Below are positions 1 through 8,282 of a stretch of 64,000 bases of DNA, piece after piece. The stretch comes from Vibrio gazogenes (lineage in GTDB: Bacteria > Pseudomonadota > Gammaproteobacteria > Enterobacterales > Vibrionaceae), in the NCBI RefSeq assembly GCF_002196515.1, contig NZ_CP018836.1, forward strand, positions 310,001-374,000, read 5' to 3'. The number at the start of each line of letters is the position of its first letter. Position 1 is the stretch's first letter. The position numbers and the translations under genes were made by a program. The notes below the pieces were generated by a model. That model saw nothing but the letters and a program-made list of their open reading frames with translations. It made no database searches and was not told the origin of the DNA.

Positions 1-1
1 T

Positions 2-133
2 GGATTAAGTTCAGGCTGGGATCTTGCAGATGCTGTTTTGTTGGGAAATGCCGTAGCATCTTATGTGGTCAGTCATGAAGGGGGAGATTGCGCTCCAAGT
101 GTCGAGCAAATTGTAAACTATTTACGTGCGTGA
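2..133 (+). CDS. PfkB-family sugar kinase, C-terminal fragment
   Basis: Open frame running in from the window edge, 43 codons then TGA. The visible end (SSGWDLADAVLLGNAVAS) resembles the last helices of ribokinase-like PfkB carbohydrate kinases, which phosphorylate sugars or sugar derivatives with ATP in the cytoplasm. The ATP/sugar-binding core lies outside the window, so the substrate cannot be given. It is followed co-directionally by a GntR/UTRA regulator, an arrangement usual for sugar or amino-sugar uptake clusters. Confidence 0.6.
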   Translation, partial: GLSSGWDLADAVLLGNAVASYVVSHEGGDCAPSVEQIVNYLRA

Positions 134-324
134 TTCATTGATGGTACCTGATTGATTGTGTTTGATTCGAGAGGTGAAGTGCAAACTGAAAACTTCAAAA
201 CGGAATTAATGAAACCAAAACTGAGAGCTAGATCACCTCAAATTGAGCGCTTCATCTTACTCTTCATGTACCCATTGATAATATCAGTTATACTGGCTGC
301 ATTACTGATAGAAATTAGAGCCTT

Positions 325-1065
325 ATGACAACATACCAGTCTCTTATCGAACTTATCCATGCACGTATTGAGCAGCAGGATAAATCGCCGCTCTATCTCA
401 AGATTGCTGAGTCTGTTAAACATGCGATGCAACAGCATATCCTGAAAGGTGGTGATTTTATCCCAACTGAGCGAGAGTTTGGTGAATTACTTGGGGTCTC
501 AAGAATTACGGTAAGAAAAGCATTCGATTTACTGGATAAGGACGGGGTGATTGTACGTTCTCGTGGTTTGGGAACCATGATCAGTGAAACGGTTGAATAC
601 TCAGGGAAGACGGCAACCAGTTTTTCACAGCAAGTCGTGTTGACCGGAAAAAAACCTGACACCTTGTGGATTAAAAAAGATACCGTGTCTTGCTCAGCCG
701 ACATTGCGAAAACACTCGACATCAAGCAAGGTGAACAAGTGTTTCTGCTAAAGCGAGTGCGTTATATTGATGAACAAGCTGTCTCTATCGAAGAGTCTTA
801 TGTTCCATCAGCGTTGATCCATGACCCCGATGAAATTCAGTTGTCGCTCTACGACTATTTTCAAAGTCAGAATATTACACCTTCCCGCACTCAAAGCCGG
901 GTGTCAGCTAAAATGCCAACCGAAGAATCACTTGAGAAGCTCAATATCGATGAACAGACTCCTGTTCTTTTGATTGAGCAAACGGCATTCGATAATACTG
1001 GCCGACCCATTGAGTACAGTATTAACCATTGTCGTGGCGATTTGTATGTGTTTGTCAGCGAATAG
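325..1065 (+). CDS. GntR-family transcriptional regulator with UTRA domain
   Basis: 246 aa, normal length for the HutC/FrlR-type GntR subfamily. Residues about 20-88 form the winged helix: SPLYLKIAESVK, then PTEREFGELLGVSRITVRKA, then the wing ending in GLGTMISE. Residues about 95-242 form the UTRA effector domain, with the typical LLKRVRYIDEQAVSIEESYVP and final IEYSINHCRGDLYVF strands. Members of this family bind phosphorylated sugars and repress the adjacent catabolic genes. The kinase fragment directly upstream suggests its target operon. The effector is unknown. Confidence 0.9.
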   Translation: MTTYQSLIELIHARIEQQDKSPLYLKIAESVKHAMQQHILKGGDFIPTEREFGELLGVSRITVRKAFDLLDKDGVIVRSRGLGTMISETVEYSGKTATSFSQQVVLTGKKPDTLWIKKDTVSCSADIAKTLDIKQGEQVFLLKRVRYIDEQAVSIEESYVPSALIHDPDEIQLSLYDYFQSQNITPSRTQSRVSAKMPTEESLEKLNIDEQTPVLLIEQTAFDNTGRPIEYSINHCRGDLYVFVSE

Positions 1066-1093
1066 TGGTTGTTCGTTGCTTCATTCTGATAGT

Positions 1094-1123
1094 CAATAGC
1101 CAGCAATATATTGCTGGCTATTG
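1094..1123. terminator. 30-bp perfect palindrome between convergent genes
   Basis: CAATAGCCAGCAATA followed by its exact reverse complement, midway between the stops of the GntR gene (1065, plus) and the oxidoreductase (1146, minus). The long GC-containing stem and position suggest a bidirectional terminator, though no long T-run follows on either strand. Confidence 0.6.
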
Positions 1124-1145
1124 AGGTTAAATGATGGTGCATCTA

Positions 1146-2843
1146 CTAAGCTGTAGCGAACTGATAAGTACGATATCCACCGATCAAGTTACGTGCTTTG
1201 AAGCCATTATTCACAAGCTGACGATAAGCGACATTACCGCGTAACCCGACTTGACAGTAAATAATGATCTCTTTGTCTTTCGGTAACTCATGCATACGCT
1301 GGCGGAGTTGATCGACCGGAATATTAACGCCCCCTGGCAGATAACCGTTTTGTAACTCGCTGGGATTACGGATATCGAGTAACAACTGGTCGGCAGTCAG
1401 GTGATCAATTTCGTCAAAATGAATTGCTACAGCATCACCTTTCATCAGGTTACTTGCGACAAATGCGGCTTGGTTAATCACGTCTTTCGCACTACCGTAA
1501 GGTGGCGCGTAAGTCAGCTCAAGGTGTTGTAGCTGCTCGACCGTCATTCCTGCACGCTGCGCCACAGCCATGACGTCGATGCGTTTATCAATGCCATCTT
1601 TACCCACTGCTTGTGCACCGAAAATCTTGCCTGATTTTGGATCGAACAGCATTTTGAACGACACCACTTCGGCACCCGGATAGTAACTCGCGTGACTCGC
1701 TGTGTGGACATACACTTTTTCGTACTCGGTCCCATCACGTTTGAGCTGTTTCTCATTCTTACCCGTTGAGGCCACCGCTAAATCGAAGATCTTACAAATC
1801 GCAGTGCCTTGAGTGCCCTGATACGTTTCGTGACGACCAAGCATATTGTCTGCCGCCATCCGGCCCTGACGGTTTGCTGGGCCCGCTAAAGGAACCAGTG
1901 TTGGTTTGCCGGTGACGAAGTCTTTCTCTTCGATAGCATCACCCACGGCGTAAATCGATGGATCGCTCGTTTGCATGTATTCATTGGTGTAAATGCCGCC
2001 AAGCTCACCAATTTGCAGACCTGCCTCCGCAGCCAGCTTGGTTTCAGGGCGGACGCCAATGGCCATGATCAGAATATCGGTGGTCAGAGTATCGCCATTG
2101 CTGAGTGTCAGATCGAGTTCACCATTCACGTGCTGGTGTTCTATCTGACCTGAGTCCATGCTTGCCAGTGAAGTGGTTGGTTTGAATTCGACTGATTGCA
2201 GCGCTGTGGACAGGCGTAAATCAATGCCTTTTGCTTTGATCTCTGCGTGTACAAAACCTGCCATTTCTCGATCGACTGGTGTCATCACTTGGTCTGCCAT
2301 TTCCAGCAATGTGGTTTGAATACCAAGCTGGTGAAAAGCTTCCATCATTTCCAAACCGATAAAACCGCCACCCACAACCGTGGCATGGTCAACTTGGTTG
2401 GTATTGATGGTTTGGATAATTTTATCCATATCCGGAATGTTGCGCAGCGAGTGCGTTAATGGATTGTCTAGGCCCGGAATAGGCGGAACAACCGGCCCTG
2501 CACCCGGACTTAAAAGCAGACAGTCGTAGCTTTCAGTGTACTCGCTTTGATCTAAAAGGTTACGAACCGTGATCGTTTTCTCTGCGCGGTTGATGCGGAG
2601 TACTTCATTCATGACGCGAACATCTACGTTAAAACGCGCCAGAAAACTTTCCGGTGTTTGCAGTAGCAGATGACCGCGCTCTTTGATGTCTCCACCGATG
2701 TGGTAGGGCAATCCGCAATTAGCAAATGAAACGAAGGGACCGCGTTCAAGCATTATAATTTCAGCATCTTCACTAAGACGGCGTGCGCGAGCTGCTGCTG
2801 ATGCACCGCCCGCAACACCGCCAATAATTACGATTTTTGTCAT
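1146..2843 (-). CDS. CoA-disulfide reductase-like flavoprotein fused to rhodanese
   Basis: 565 aa. The N-terminal half is an FAD/NAD(P)H pyridine-nucleotide disulfide oxidoreductase: FAD motif GGVAGGASAAA at residues 8-18, redox Cys43 in SFANCGLPY, NAD(P)H motif VVGGGFIGLEMME near 156, second FAD motif YAVGDAIEE near 299. A dimerisation domain (about 330-440) follows. A C-terminal rhodanese domain (about 460-565) has the active-site loop YCQVGLRG, with Cys530. Such CoADR-RHD proteins reduce CoA-disulfide/persulfide or polysulfide. It is the second gene of an operon with the DUF2892 protein 34 bp upstream, divergent from an ArsR regulator, which fits a reactive-sulfur response. Confidence 0.9.
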   Translation of the reverse strand: MTKIVIIGGVAGGASAAARARRLSEDAEIIMLERGPFVSFANCGLPYHIGGDIKERGHLLLQTPESFLARFNVDVRVMNEVLRINRAEKTITVRNLLDQSEYTESYDCLLLSPGAGPVVPPIPGLDNPLTHSLRNIPDMDKIIQTINTNQVDHATVVGGGFIGLEMMEAFHQLGIQTTLLEMADQVMTPVDREMAGFVHAEIKAKGIDLRLSTALQSVEFKPTTSLASMDSGQIEHQHVNGELDLTLSNGDTLTTDILIMAIGVRPETKLAAEAGLQIGELGGIYTNEYMQTSDPSIYAVGDAIEEKDFVTGKPTLVPLAGPANRQGRMAADNMLGRHETYQGTQGTAICKIFDLAVASTGKNEKQLKRDGTEYEKVYVHTASHASYYPGAEVVSFKMLFDPKSGKIFGAQAVGKDGIDKRIDVMAVAQRAGMTVEQLQHLELTYAPPYGSAKDVINQAAFVASNLMKGDAVAIHFDEIDHLTADQLLLDIRNPSELQNGYLPGGVNIPVDQLRQRMHELPKDKEIIIYCQVGLRGNVAYRQLVNNGFKARNLIGGYRTYQFATA

Positions 2844-2877
2844 AAAGTAATAAGCCTTTTCACGTTTGAGACTGATG

Positions 2878-3066
2878 TTACGCTTTCAATCCGAGCTTTT
2901 TGAGAATAAATACTGCCGGACAAATACCAGTCAATGCACTTTGAATCAGGTTGAGCCCGATAAAGACGGTCAACCAGACAAAGTAGGGGTGGACGAAATA
3001 AGTCAAAATAACGGAAAGCAGTATCATGCTGCCAGCGATGACTCGGACGCCATTTTCAATGGTCAT
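2878..3066 (-). CDS. DUF2892 small inner-membrane protein (YgaP-C like)
   Basis: 62 aa. It contains two hydrophobic helices (about 8-30 and 33-50) and the typical end of the DUF2892 family, GICPAVFILKKLG. In E. coli YgaP a similar membrane hairpin is fused to a rhodanese domain; here it is a separate gene upstream of the rhodanese fusion. Start supported by AGGAG six bases before ATG. First gene of the operon controlled from the divergent intergenic region at 3067-3206. Confidence 0.85.
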   Translation of the reverse strand: MTIENGVRVIAGSMILLSVILTYFVHPYFVWLTVFIGLNLIQSALTGICPAVFILKKLGLKA

Positions 3067-3110
3067 GACATACTCCTTTTGATGAATTCTCTGTGACTAT
3101 AGATCCAATT

Positions 3111-3126
3111 ATTAGAGAAGTCTAAT
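3111..3126. promoter_or_regulatory. Inverted repeat, candidate operator of the ArsR regulator
   Basis: ATTAGA-GAAG-TCTAAT, a perfect 6-4-6 inverted repeat in the AT-rich 140-bp region between the divergent DUF2892 and ArsR genes. ArsR/SqrR/BigR regulators bind AT-rich imperfect palindromes at such positions. The assignment to this regulator is inferred from location only. Confidence 0.55.
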
Positions 3127-3206
3127 TTATTATTAACTAATATTTGCTTTTCTAAATAAGTTTTGCCTAATATAAAAGCATTGAGATCTTTTTCCGTGGA
3201 GTGCTC

Positions 3207-3539
3207 ATGCAAGTCAACTATGAACCAAACCAAGCGACTGAGGTTGAACGACTCAAAGTTCATGCCCAGAGTGCGGCTGATTTTTTGAAAATGATGGCAC
3301 ACCCTGAGCGATTGATGGTGTTGTGTCAATTGATACAGGGAGAGGTCGGTGTCGGACAACTTCAACAGAACTCGACTTTGAGTCAGTCGGCACTTTCTCA
3401 GCATCTGACGGTGTTGCGTAAACATCATTTGGTTGAGTGCCGCAAGTCCTCACAACAGGTGTTTTATTCACTGGCCGATAGTCGGGCTGCACAAATCATT
3501 GTCAATTTGCAGATGCTGTTTTGTGAAGAACCAAAATAG
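3207..3539 (+). CDS. ArsR-family persulfide-sensing regulator (BigR/SqrR/YgaV-like)
   Basis: 110 aa from ATG 3207, preceded by GGAG at 3198-3201; a GTG two codons earlier is less likely. Winged-helix ArsR fold with AHPERLMVLCQLIQGE and recognition helix LSQSALSQHLTVLRKH. Two cysteines, Cys40 (LCQL) and Cys106 (LFCEEPK), are 66 residues apart. That is the same spacing as the redox pair of BigR and SqrR, which form an intramolecular (poly)sulfide link and release DNA. The divergent rhodanese-flavoprotein operon supports a sulfide-responsive repressor. Classical ArsR metal-binding CVC motif is absent. Confidence 0.85.
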   Translation: MQVNYEPNQATEVERLKVHAQSAADFLKMMAHPERLMVLCQLIQGEVGVGQLQQNSTLSQSALSQHLTVLRKHHLVECRKSSQQVFYSLADSRAAQIIVNLQMLFCEEPK

Positions 3540-3605
3540 CTGAGTGAGAAATTATGAGTGTGCTGGTGGCTTGCCATTTTGTGACATCCCATTCTGTGAA
3601 TTTCC

Positions 3606-3637
3606 CATTGAGTGAAAACAACATTGAGTGAAAACAA
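3606..3637. repeat. 16-bp tandem repeat, two perfect copies
   Basis: CATTGAGTGAAAACAA occurs twice head to tail, followed by a degenerate third half-copy (ATAGTGAAACAA). It lies in the 216-bp gap between the ArsR gene and the RND adaptor gene, where a promoter for the efflux genes would be expected. No function is evident. Confidence 0.6.
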
Positions 3638-3755
3638 ATAGTGAAACAAACGGTTTTGTATTTATGCAATGGGTGATTGATACAGTGGACTTCAATCAGG
3701 CATATCATCAATGAAAATGAAAACAACAAGAGGTTCGCCAAAGGAGGGGAATCTG

Positions 3756-4874
3756 ATGAAACAGCATATACGGCAATTAGCCTTGGGGCTGGTGGTCTTA
3801 GCAGGACAGACGGTTTTAGCAGGGCAGACAGCCTTGGCGGGACAGACGGTTTTAGCGGCGCAGGCAGGAGAATCGTTAGTGGCGCAGGCAGGAGAATCGT
3901 TAGCGGGACAGACACAGGAACACCAAGAGGGACAGACACTTGTCATCAAGCGTGAAACGATACCGGAGCAAGTCACATTCGATGGGATTGTTCAGCCGGT
4001 CAATCAAGGGACAGTCGCGGCTCAAACTTCCGGGCGAGTCGTTGGCATGTACGTGGATGTGAATGATGTCGTACAGCAAGGCGATGTGTTACTCGAAATC
4101 AGCGCGACACAACAAACGGCGTCTTACGATGCCGCAATTGCACAATTGAATCAGGCGGTTGCTCAGAATAAAGAAGCGCAGACACAGGTGAAACGCTTTC
4201 GACAATTGATCTCACGAGGCGCTGTTTCTCAAGGACAACTGGATAGTGCTGAAGCACGTGCCCGAACTACGGCTGCGGCAGTTCAGGCGGCCAAGGCTGC
4301 AACGGTGAAAGCGAAAGATGCATTAGGCTATACCAGTATTAAAGCGCCTTATTCTGGCATTGTGACCCAGCGTCATGTTGAGTTGGGAGAAACCGTTTCG
4401 CCCGGTATGCCATTATTGAGTGGCTATGGGATGTCGCCGCTGCGGGTCGAATTTCAAATGCCACAACGATATCGTGCTTTGGTGACACAGGCGCAACAAT
4501 TTTCGATTGAATTGCCGGATGGAGACGTTCTACAACCAAGCCAATATACGTTATTCCGTTATGCAGATCCGCACTCTCATACGTTTACGATGCGCTTGAG
4601 ATTACCGGAGACAAGTGATGCTGAACTTGCTCCGGGGATGTGGGTGAAAGCCTCATTCCATACCGGGGACAGACAAGTTGTGCTGGTGCCGAAAAGTGCG
4701 GTGATCAGACGAGGAGAGCTCAGTGCGGTGTTTCGCGTGCAGGATGAAGGAAAAACACAGCGACTGAATCCGGTCCGGCTCGGACAGGATTATGGTGACT
4801 CGGTTGAAATTTTATCCGGACTGGAAATCGGGGATCAGATTGTGACCCATGTTTTTCCAATCGATGCACAGTAG
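3756..4874 (+). CDS. RND efflux periplasmic adaptor (membrane fusion protein) with GQT-repeat N-terminus
   Basis: 372 aa from ATG 3756, chosen because GGAGGGG precedes it; an in-frame ATG at 3711 lacks this. The N-terminal hydrophobic segment (LALGLVVLAG) is a signal sequence. It runs into about 45 residues of low-complexity repeats (VLAGQT, ALAGQT, AQAGESLV, AQAGESLA) unusual for the family. From about residue 70 it is a normal adaptor: lipoyl/barrel-sandwich halves (VAAQTSGRVVGMYVDVNDVV and TSIKAPYSGIVTQRHVELGE), a coiled-coil hairpin between them, then beta-barrel and membrane-proximal domains. It would link the permease encoded 12 bp downstream to an outer-membrane channel. Confidence 0.9.
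   Translation: MKQHIRQLALGLVVLAGQTVLAGQTALAGQTVLAAQAGESLVAQAGESLAGQTQEHQEGQTLVIKRETIPEQVTFDGIVQPVNQGTVAAQTSGRVVGMYVDVNDVVQQGDVLLEISATQQTASYDAAIAQLNQAVAQNKEAQTQVKRFRQLISRGAVSQGQLDSAEARARTTAAAVQAAKAATVKAKDALGYTSIKAPYSGIVTQRHVELGETVSPGMPLLSGYGMSPLRVEFQMPQRYRALVTQAQQFSIELPDGDVLQPSQYTLFRYADPHSHTFTMRLRLPETSDAELAPGMWVKASFHTGDRQVVLVPKSAVIRRGELSAVFRVQDEGKTQRLNPVRLGQDYGDSVEILSGLEIGDQIVTHVFPIDAQ
3804..3938 (+). repeat. Repetitive coding stretch with four GGACAGAC copies
   Basis: Exact GGACAGAC at 3804, 3840, 3906 and 3930, plus a GGGCAGAC variant near 3821, all in the frame Gly-Gln-Thr. Between them is a perfect 23-bp direct repeat (3857-3879 and 3881-3903, period 24) encoding AQAGESL twice. The block lies just after the signal-sequence core of the adaptor and shares its motif with the RAYT-flanking repeats elsewhere in the window. 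Confidence 0.85.
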
Positions 4875-4886
4875 GAGGGGCGCATA

Positions 4887-7800
4887 ATGGAAAAAAAACT
4901 GGGCATCTCCGGGCGTATTGCTGCCTTGTTCCAACACTCGGCAATTACCCCGCTGTTAGCATTGGTTGGTTTACTCATGGGGGTGTTTGCCGTGCTGGTG
5001 ACACCGAAAGAGGAAGAGCCACAAATCGATGTCACCTTTGCCGACATTTATATCCCTTTTCCCGGTGCTTCTCCGGCTGAAGTGGAACATTTAGTTACCA
5101 ACCCGGCAGAGCAAATTGTCTCGGAAATTCAGGGAATTGATAATATCTATTCTTTTTCACGGCCGGATGGGGCACTGATTGTCGCGATTTTCAAAGTGGG
5201 TGTCTCGCGCAATGATGCGGTAGTGAGAACCTATAATAAACTGTACTCGAATAAAGACTGGATGCCGAGCGGTGTTGGTGTCGGAGAGCCGGTGATCAAA
5301 CCGCGCGGTATTGAAGATGTGCCGATCGTCAGCCTCACTCTGAGTAATCCTGACGGTCAGATGACGCAACAGCAATTGACAGAAGTGGCACATGGCCTCG
5401 AAACAACACTGAAGACCATTGACGGGACACGGGATATTTATACCGTCGGGGGACATGACATGATTGTTGATGTCCGGCTCGATCCGGTACGGATGAATAG
5501 TTTTGGTATCACCATTGATCAACTGAATCAGGTATTTCAGTCTGCAAACGTCCATTCGCCGCAGTTGATCGTCACGGATCATAATCAAGCCATTCCGGTT
5601 CGAATCGGGCAATTTCTTCACCGCGTGTCAGATGTTAGGCAACTCTTGGTTGGTATGCATGATCAGGCCCCTGTCTACCTCAGTGATATTGCAACCGTGA
5701 CTTTAGGTGCCAATACGCCGACTCAGCATGTTTGGACCAGTGATAAATCCAACTTAGTTCCCGCAGTCACAATCGCCATTGCTAAAAAGGCCGGCGAAAA
5801 TGCGGTGACGGTTGCTCAGGATGTTGAAGCACGACTACAGGGGCTTGAGAACGAGTTGATCCCCGCGAATGTGAAAGTCGATGTGACGCGCAACTATGGC
5901 AATACGGCAGCGGAGAAAAGCCACACTTTGATCGGTAAACTAATGTTTGCGACCGGTGCGGTGGTTATTCTTGTATTGATTACGATGGGATGGCGAGAAG
6001 CCATCGTGGTTGGTATCGCGGTCATGATTACCTTAATGATGACGCTATTTGCTTCATGGGCCTGGGGTTTTACCATTAACCGTGTCTCTCTGTTTGCCTT
6101 GATCTTTTCCATCGGTATTTTGGTGGATGATGCGATTGTGGTTGTGGAAAACATTCACCGGCATATGTCATTAAAAGGTCGGCAATTTTCGCTGCCCCAT
6201 GCCGTCGATGAGGTCGGAGGGCCGACGATTTTAGCGACCTTTACCGTGATCGCTGCGCTATTACCGATGGCGTTTGTGACCGGATTAATGGGGCCGTACA
6301 TGAGCCCGATTCCGATCAATGCATCGATGGGGATGTTTATCTCGTTGGCCGTCGCTTTTGTTCTAACACCTTGGTTAGCGGTGAAATTATTGCGTGATCG
6401 GCCGCATCATCCGTCACAAGAGTCAAAAGAACCGAATCAGGCGATTGTACATCGAATCATGGCACCATTTGTCTTATCACACCATCAGCGACGTAATCGT
6501 TGGTTGCTCGGTTGCGGTATTGTGGTGCTAATTATCGGATCGCTGTTGCTACCTGTTTTTCAGGCTGTCGTCCTGAAAATGTTGCCGTTTGATAATAAAT
6601 CTGAATTTCAGGTGATACTGGATATGCCGGATAATACGTCATTAGAACGCACACAGCGGGTGTTGTTTGAGATGGCGACTGTACTTGATCAGTCACCTGA
6701 AGTGCATGACTACCAAATTTATGCCGGTACGGCCGCCCCAATGAACTTTAATGGCTTGGTCCGGCATTATTTTACCCGCTCTAGTCCTTATCAGGGGGAC
6801 ATTCAGGTGAATTTACTGCCGAAGGGCGACCGGGATAAAGACAGTCATCAGATTGCCGGTGAAATCCGGCCAAAATTAGTGGCGGTTGCCAGCACATTTG
6901 GCGGAAAAGTGAAAGTGGTCGAAGTACCGCCGGGACCACCGGTCTGGTCTCCGATTCTCGCTGAAGTTTATGGGCCGACGGCAGCGGTACGTTCACAAGC
7001 TGCGAGACAGATCCGTCACTTATTCCAAACCAGCGCCGATATCGTCGATGTCGATATTTATCTGCCAGAACCGCATCAACAGTGGCAGGTGACGATTGAT
7101 CGTCATAAAGCTGCGCTTGTTCAGGTTCCTTACGCATCGATTGTGCAAGCGCTGACGACCGCCATTGGGGGGCAGCCTGTCAGTTATTTGCATACCGATT
7201 ATAGTAAGTATCCGGTTCCGATTCAGCTTCAGGCAACTGAAGGTGATAAGGCGAATCTGTCTCAACTGCTTGAGATGCGAGTCACCAGCCAAAATGGGAT
7301 TGCGTATCCGCTGTCTGATTTGGTTCGGGTACGTCAGGTTGCGTCGAAAGATTATATTATGCATAAGAATCTGATCCCGATGGTGATGGTGGTCGGTGAT
7401 ATGTCCGGCAGTACGGACAGCCCGCTCTATGGAATGTTTGAGATAGCCAGCCGGATGAAAACGCTGCCGTTTCCGGTTGAGCAGAACTACATTCATCAAC
7501 CATCAGGCCTTAGTCAGGTTTCGGTTTTGTGGGATGGTGAATGGAAAATTACCTACGAAACGTTTCGGGATATGGGGATTGCCTATGCTGTTGGTATGAT
7601 CTTGATCTATCTATTGGTTGTGGCTCATTTTAAATCTTATCTGACACCACTGATTATTATGTCACCAATTCCACTGACGATGATTGGTGTGATGCCGGGA
7701 CATGCGCTCTTACATGCTCAATTCACGGCGACCTCCATGATCGGCATGATTGCGTTAGCCGGGATCATTGTACGTAACTCTATCTTGCTGGTGGATTTTA

Positions 7801-8045
7801 TTCGCCAGGAGCATGAGCAGGGGATGGCTTTCTCTGAAGCCGTGATCGATTCTGTCAGAGTGCGGGCAAAACCAATTCTGTTGACTGCGTTGGCAGCCAT
7901 GATTGGCTCATTATTTATTCTGGATGATCCAATCTTTAATGGGCTGGCGATTAGTTTGATTTTCGGGGTGTTTGTGTCCACGTTACTGACATTAATCGTG
8001 ATTCCAGTGCTGTATTTTGCGGTGATGAAAAACCGTTTTGCGTAA
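4887..8045 (+). CDS. RND-family efflux permease (HAE1/AcrB-like superfamily)
   Basis: 1052 aa, normal RND length, with strong AGGAGGGG before ATG. Twelve membrane segments in two sets of six, with large periplasmic loops after TM1 and TM7. The N-terminus has PKEEEPQIDVTFADIYIPFPGASPAEVEHLV. The TM4 proton-relay pair is GILVDDAIVVVENIHRH; the TM10 position usually filled by Lys in AcrB is Arg here (IIVRNSILLVDF). It should exchange protons for substrates in a tripartite pump with the upstream adaptor. No outer-membrane component is encoded next to it. Substrate is unknown; the neighbouring sulfur regulator may or may not control it. Confidence 0.92.
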   Translation: MEKKLGISGRIAALFQHSAITPLLALVGLLMGVFAVLVTPKEEEPQIDVTFADIYIPFPGASPAEVEHLVTNPAEQIVSEIQGIDNIYSFSRPDGALIVAIFKVGVSRNDAVVRTYNKLYSNKDWMPSGVGVGEPVIKPRGIEDVPIVSLTLSNPDGQMTQQQLTEVAHGLETTLKTIDGTRDIYTVGGHDMIVDVRLDPVRMNSFGITIDQLNQVFQSANVHSPQLIVTDHNQAIPVRIGQFLHRVSDVRQLLVGMHDQAPVYLSDIATVTLGANTPTQHVWTSDKSNLVPAVTIAIAKKAGENAVTVAQDVEARLQGLENELIPANVKVDVTRNYGNTAAEKSHTLIGKLMFATGAVVILVLITMGWREAIVVGIAVMITLMMTLFASWAWGFTINRVSLFALIFSIGILVDDAIVVVENIHRHMSLKGRQFSLPHAVDEVGGPTILATFTVIAALLPMAFVTGLMGPYMSPIPINASMGMFISLAVAFVLTPWLAVKLLRDRPHHPSQESKEPNQAIVHRIMAPFVLSHHQRRNRWLLGCGIVVLIIGSLLLPVFQAVVLKMLPFDNKSEFQVILDMPDNTSLERTQRVLFEMATVLDQSPEVHDYQIYAGTAAPMNFNGLVRHYFTRSSPYQGDIQVNLLPKGDRDKDSHQIAGEIRPKLVAVASTFGGKVKVVEVPPGPPVWSPILAEVYGPTAAVRSQAARQIRHLFQTSADIVDVDIYLPEPHQQWQVTIDRHKAALVQVPYASIVQALTTAIGGQPVSYLHTDYSKYPVPIQLQATEGDKANLSQLLEMRVTSQNGIAYPLSDLVRVRQVASKDYIMHKNLIPMVMVVGDMSGSTDSPLYGMFEIASRMKTLPFPVEQNYIHQPSGLSQVSVLWDGEWKITYETFRDMGIAYAVGMILIYLLVVAHFKSYLTPLIIMSPIPLTMIGVMPGHALLHAQFTATSMIGMIALAGIIVRNSILLVDFIRQEHEQGMAFSEAVIDSVRVRAKPILLTALAAMIGSLFILDDPIFNGLAISLIFGVFVSTLLTLIVIPVLYFAVMKNRFA

Positions 8046-8151
8046 AAAATCTACCTTGATGGCGAAAAAAATTTTGTTTTCAGGGATGTTCTTTCATAAA
8101 TGAGATCTGCTGATAATAATCGTGTTTATCTTATCCATTCACTGAGCTTTA

Positions 8152-8165
8152 TTGATCTTGATCAA
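8152..8165. promoter_or_regulatory. FNR box upstream of nrdD
   Basis: TTGATCTTGATCAA matches the FNR consensus TTGAT-N4-ATCAA perfectly. It lies about 118 bp before the nrdD start and fits anaerobic activation of the class III ribonucleotide reductase. Confidence 0.85.
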
Positions 8166-8196
8166 TACATGTGTATGGGGCTTTTCGTTTAATGCG

Positions 8197-8245
8197 CTAC
8201 AATATGTAGTGTTCATGTACCGATATGAAACCCTATATCATGTGT
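8197..8245. promoter_or_regulatory. Pair of NrdR boxes upstream of nrdD
   Basis: Box 1 at 8197-8212 (CTACAATATGTAGTGT) and box 2 at 8230-8245 (ACCCTATATCATGTGT) both resemble the NrdR-box consensus acaCwATATwTwGtgt. They are 33 bp apart start to start, about three helical turns, the usual arrangement for NrdR repression of nrd operons. Box 2 ends 38 bp before the GTG start. Confidence 0.8.
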
Positions 8246-8282
8246 TTCACCCAAAGTGAGCGATGATGGGTAAGGAGATAAA

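Noticed and set aside
3502..3976. Pro/Leu-rich and Cys-rich minus-strand frames opposite the adaptor gene
   Set aside because: They are shadows of the GQT tandem repeat in the real plus-strand gene; the repetitive look comes from the DNA repeat.
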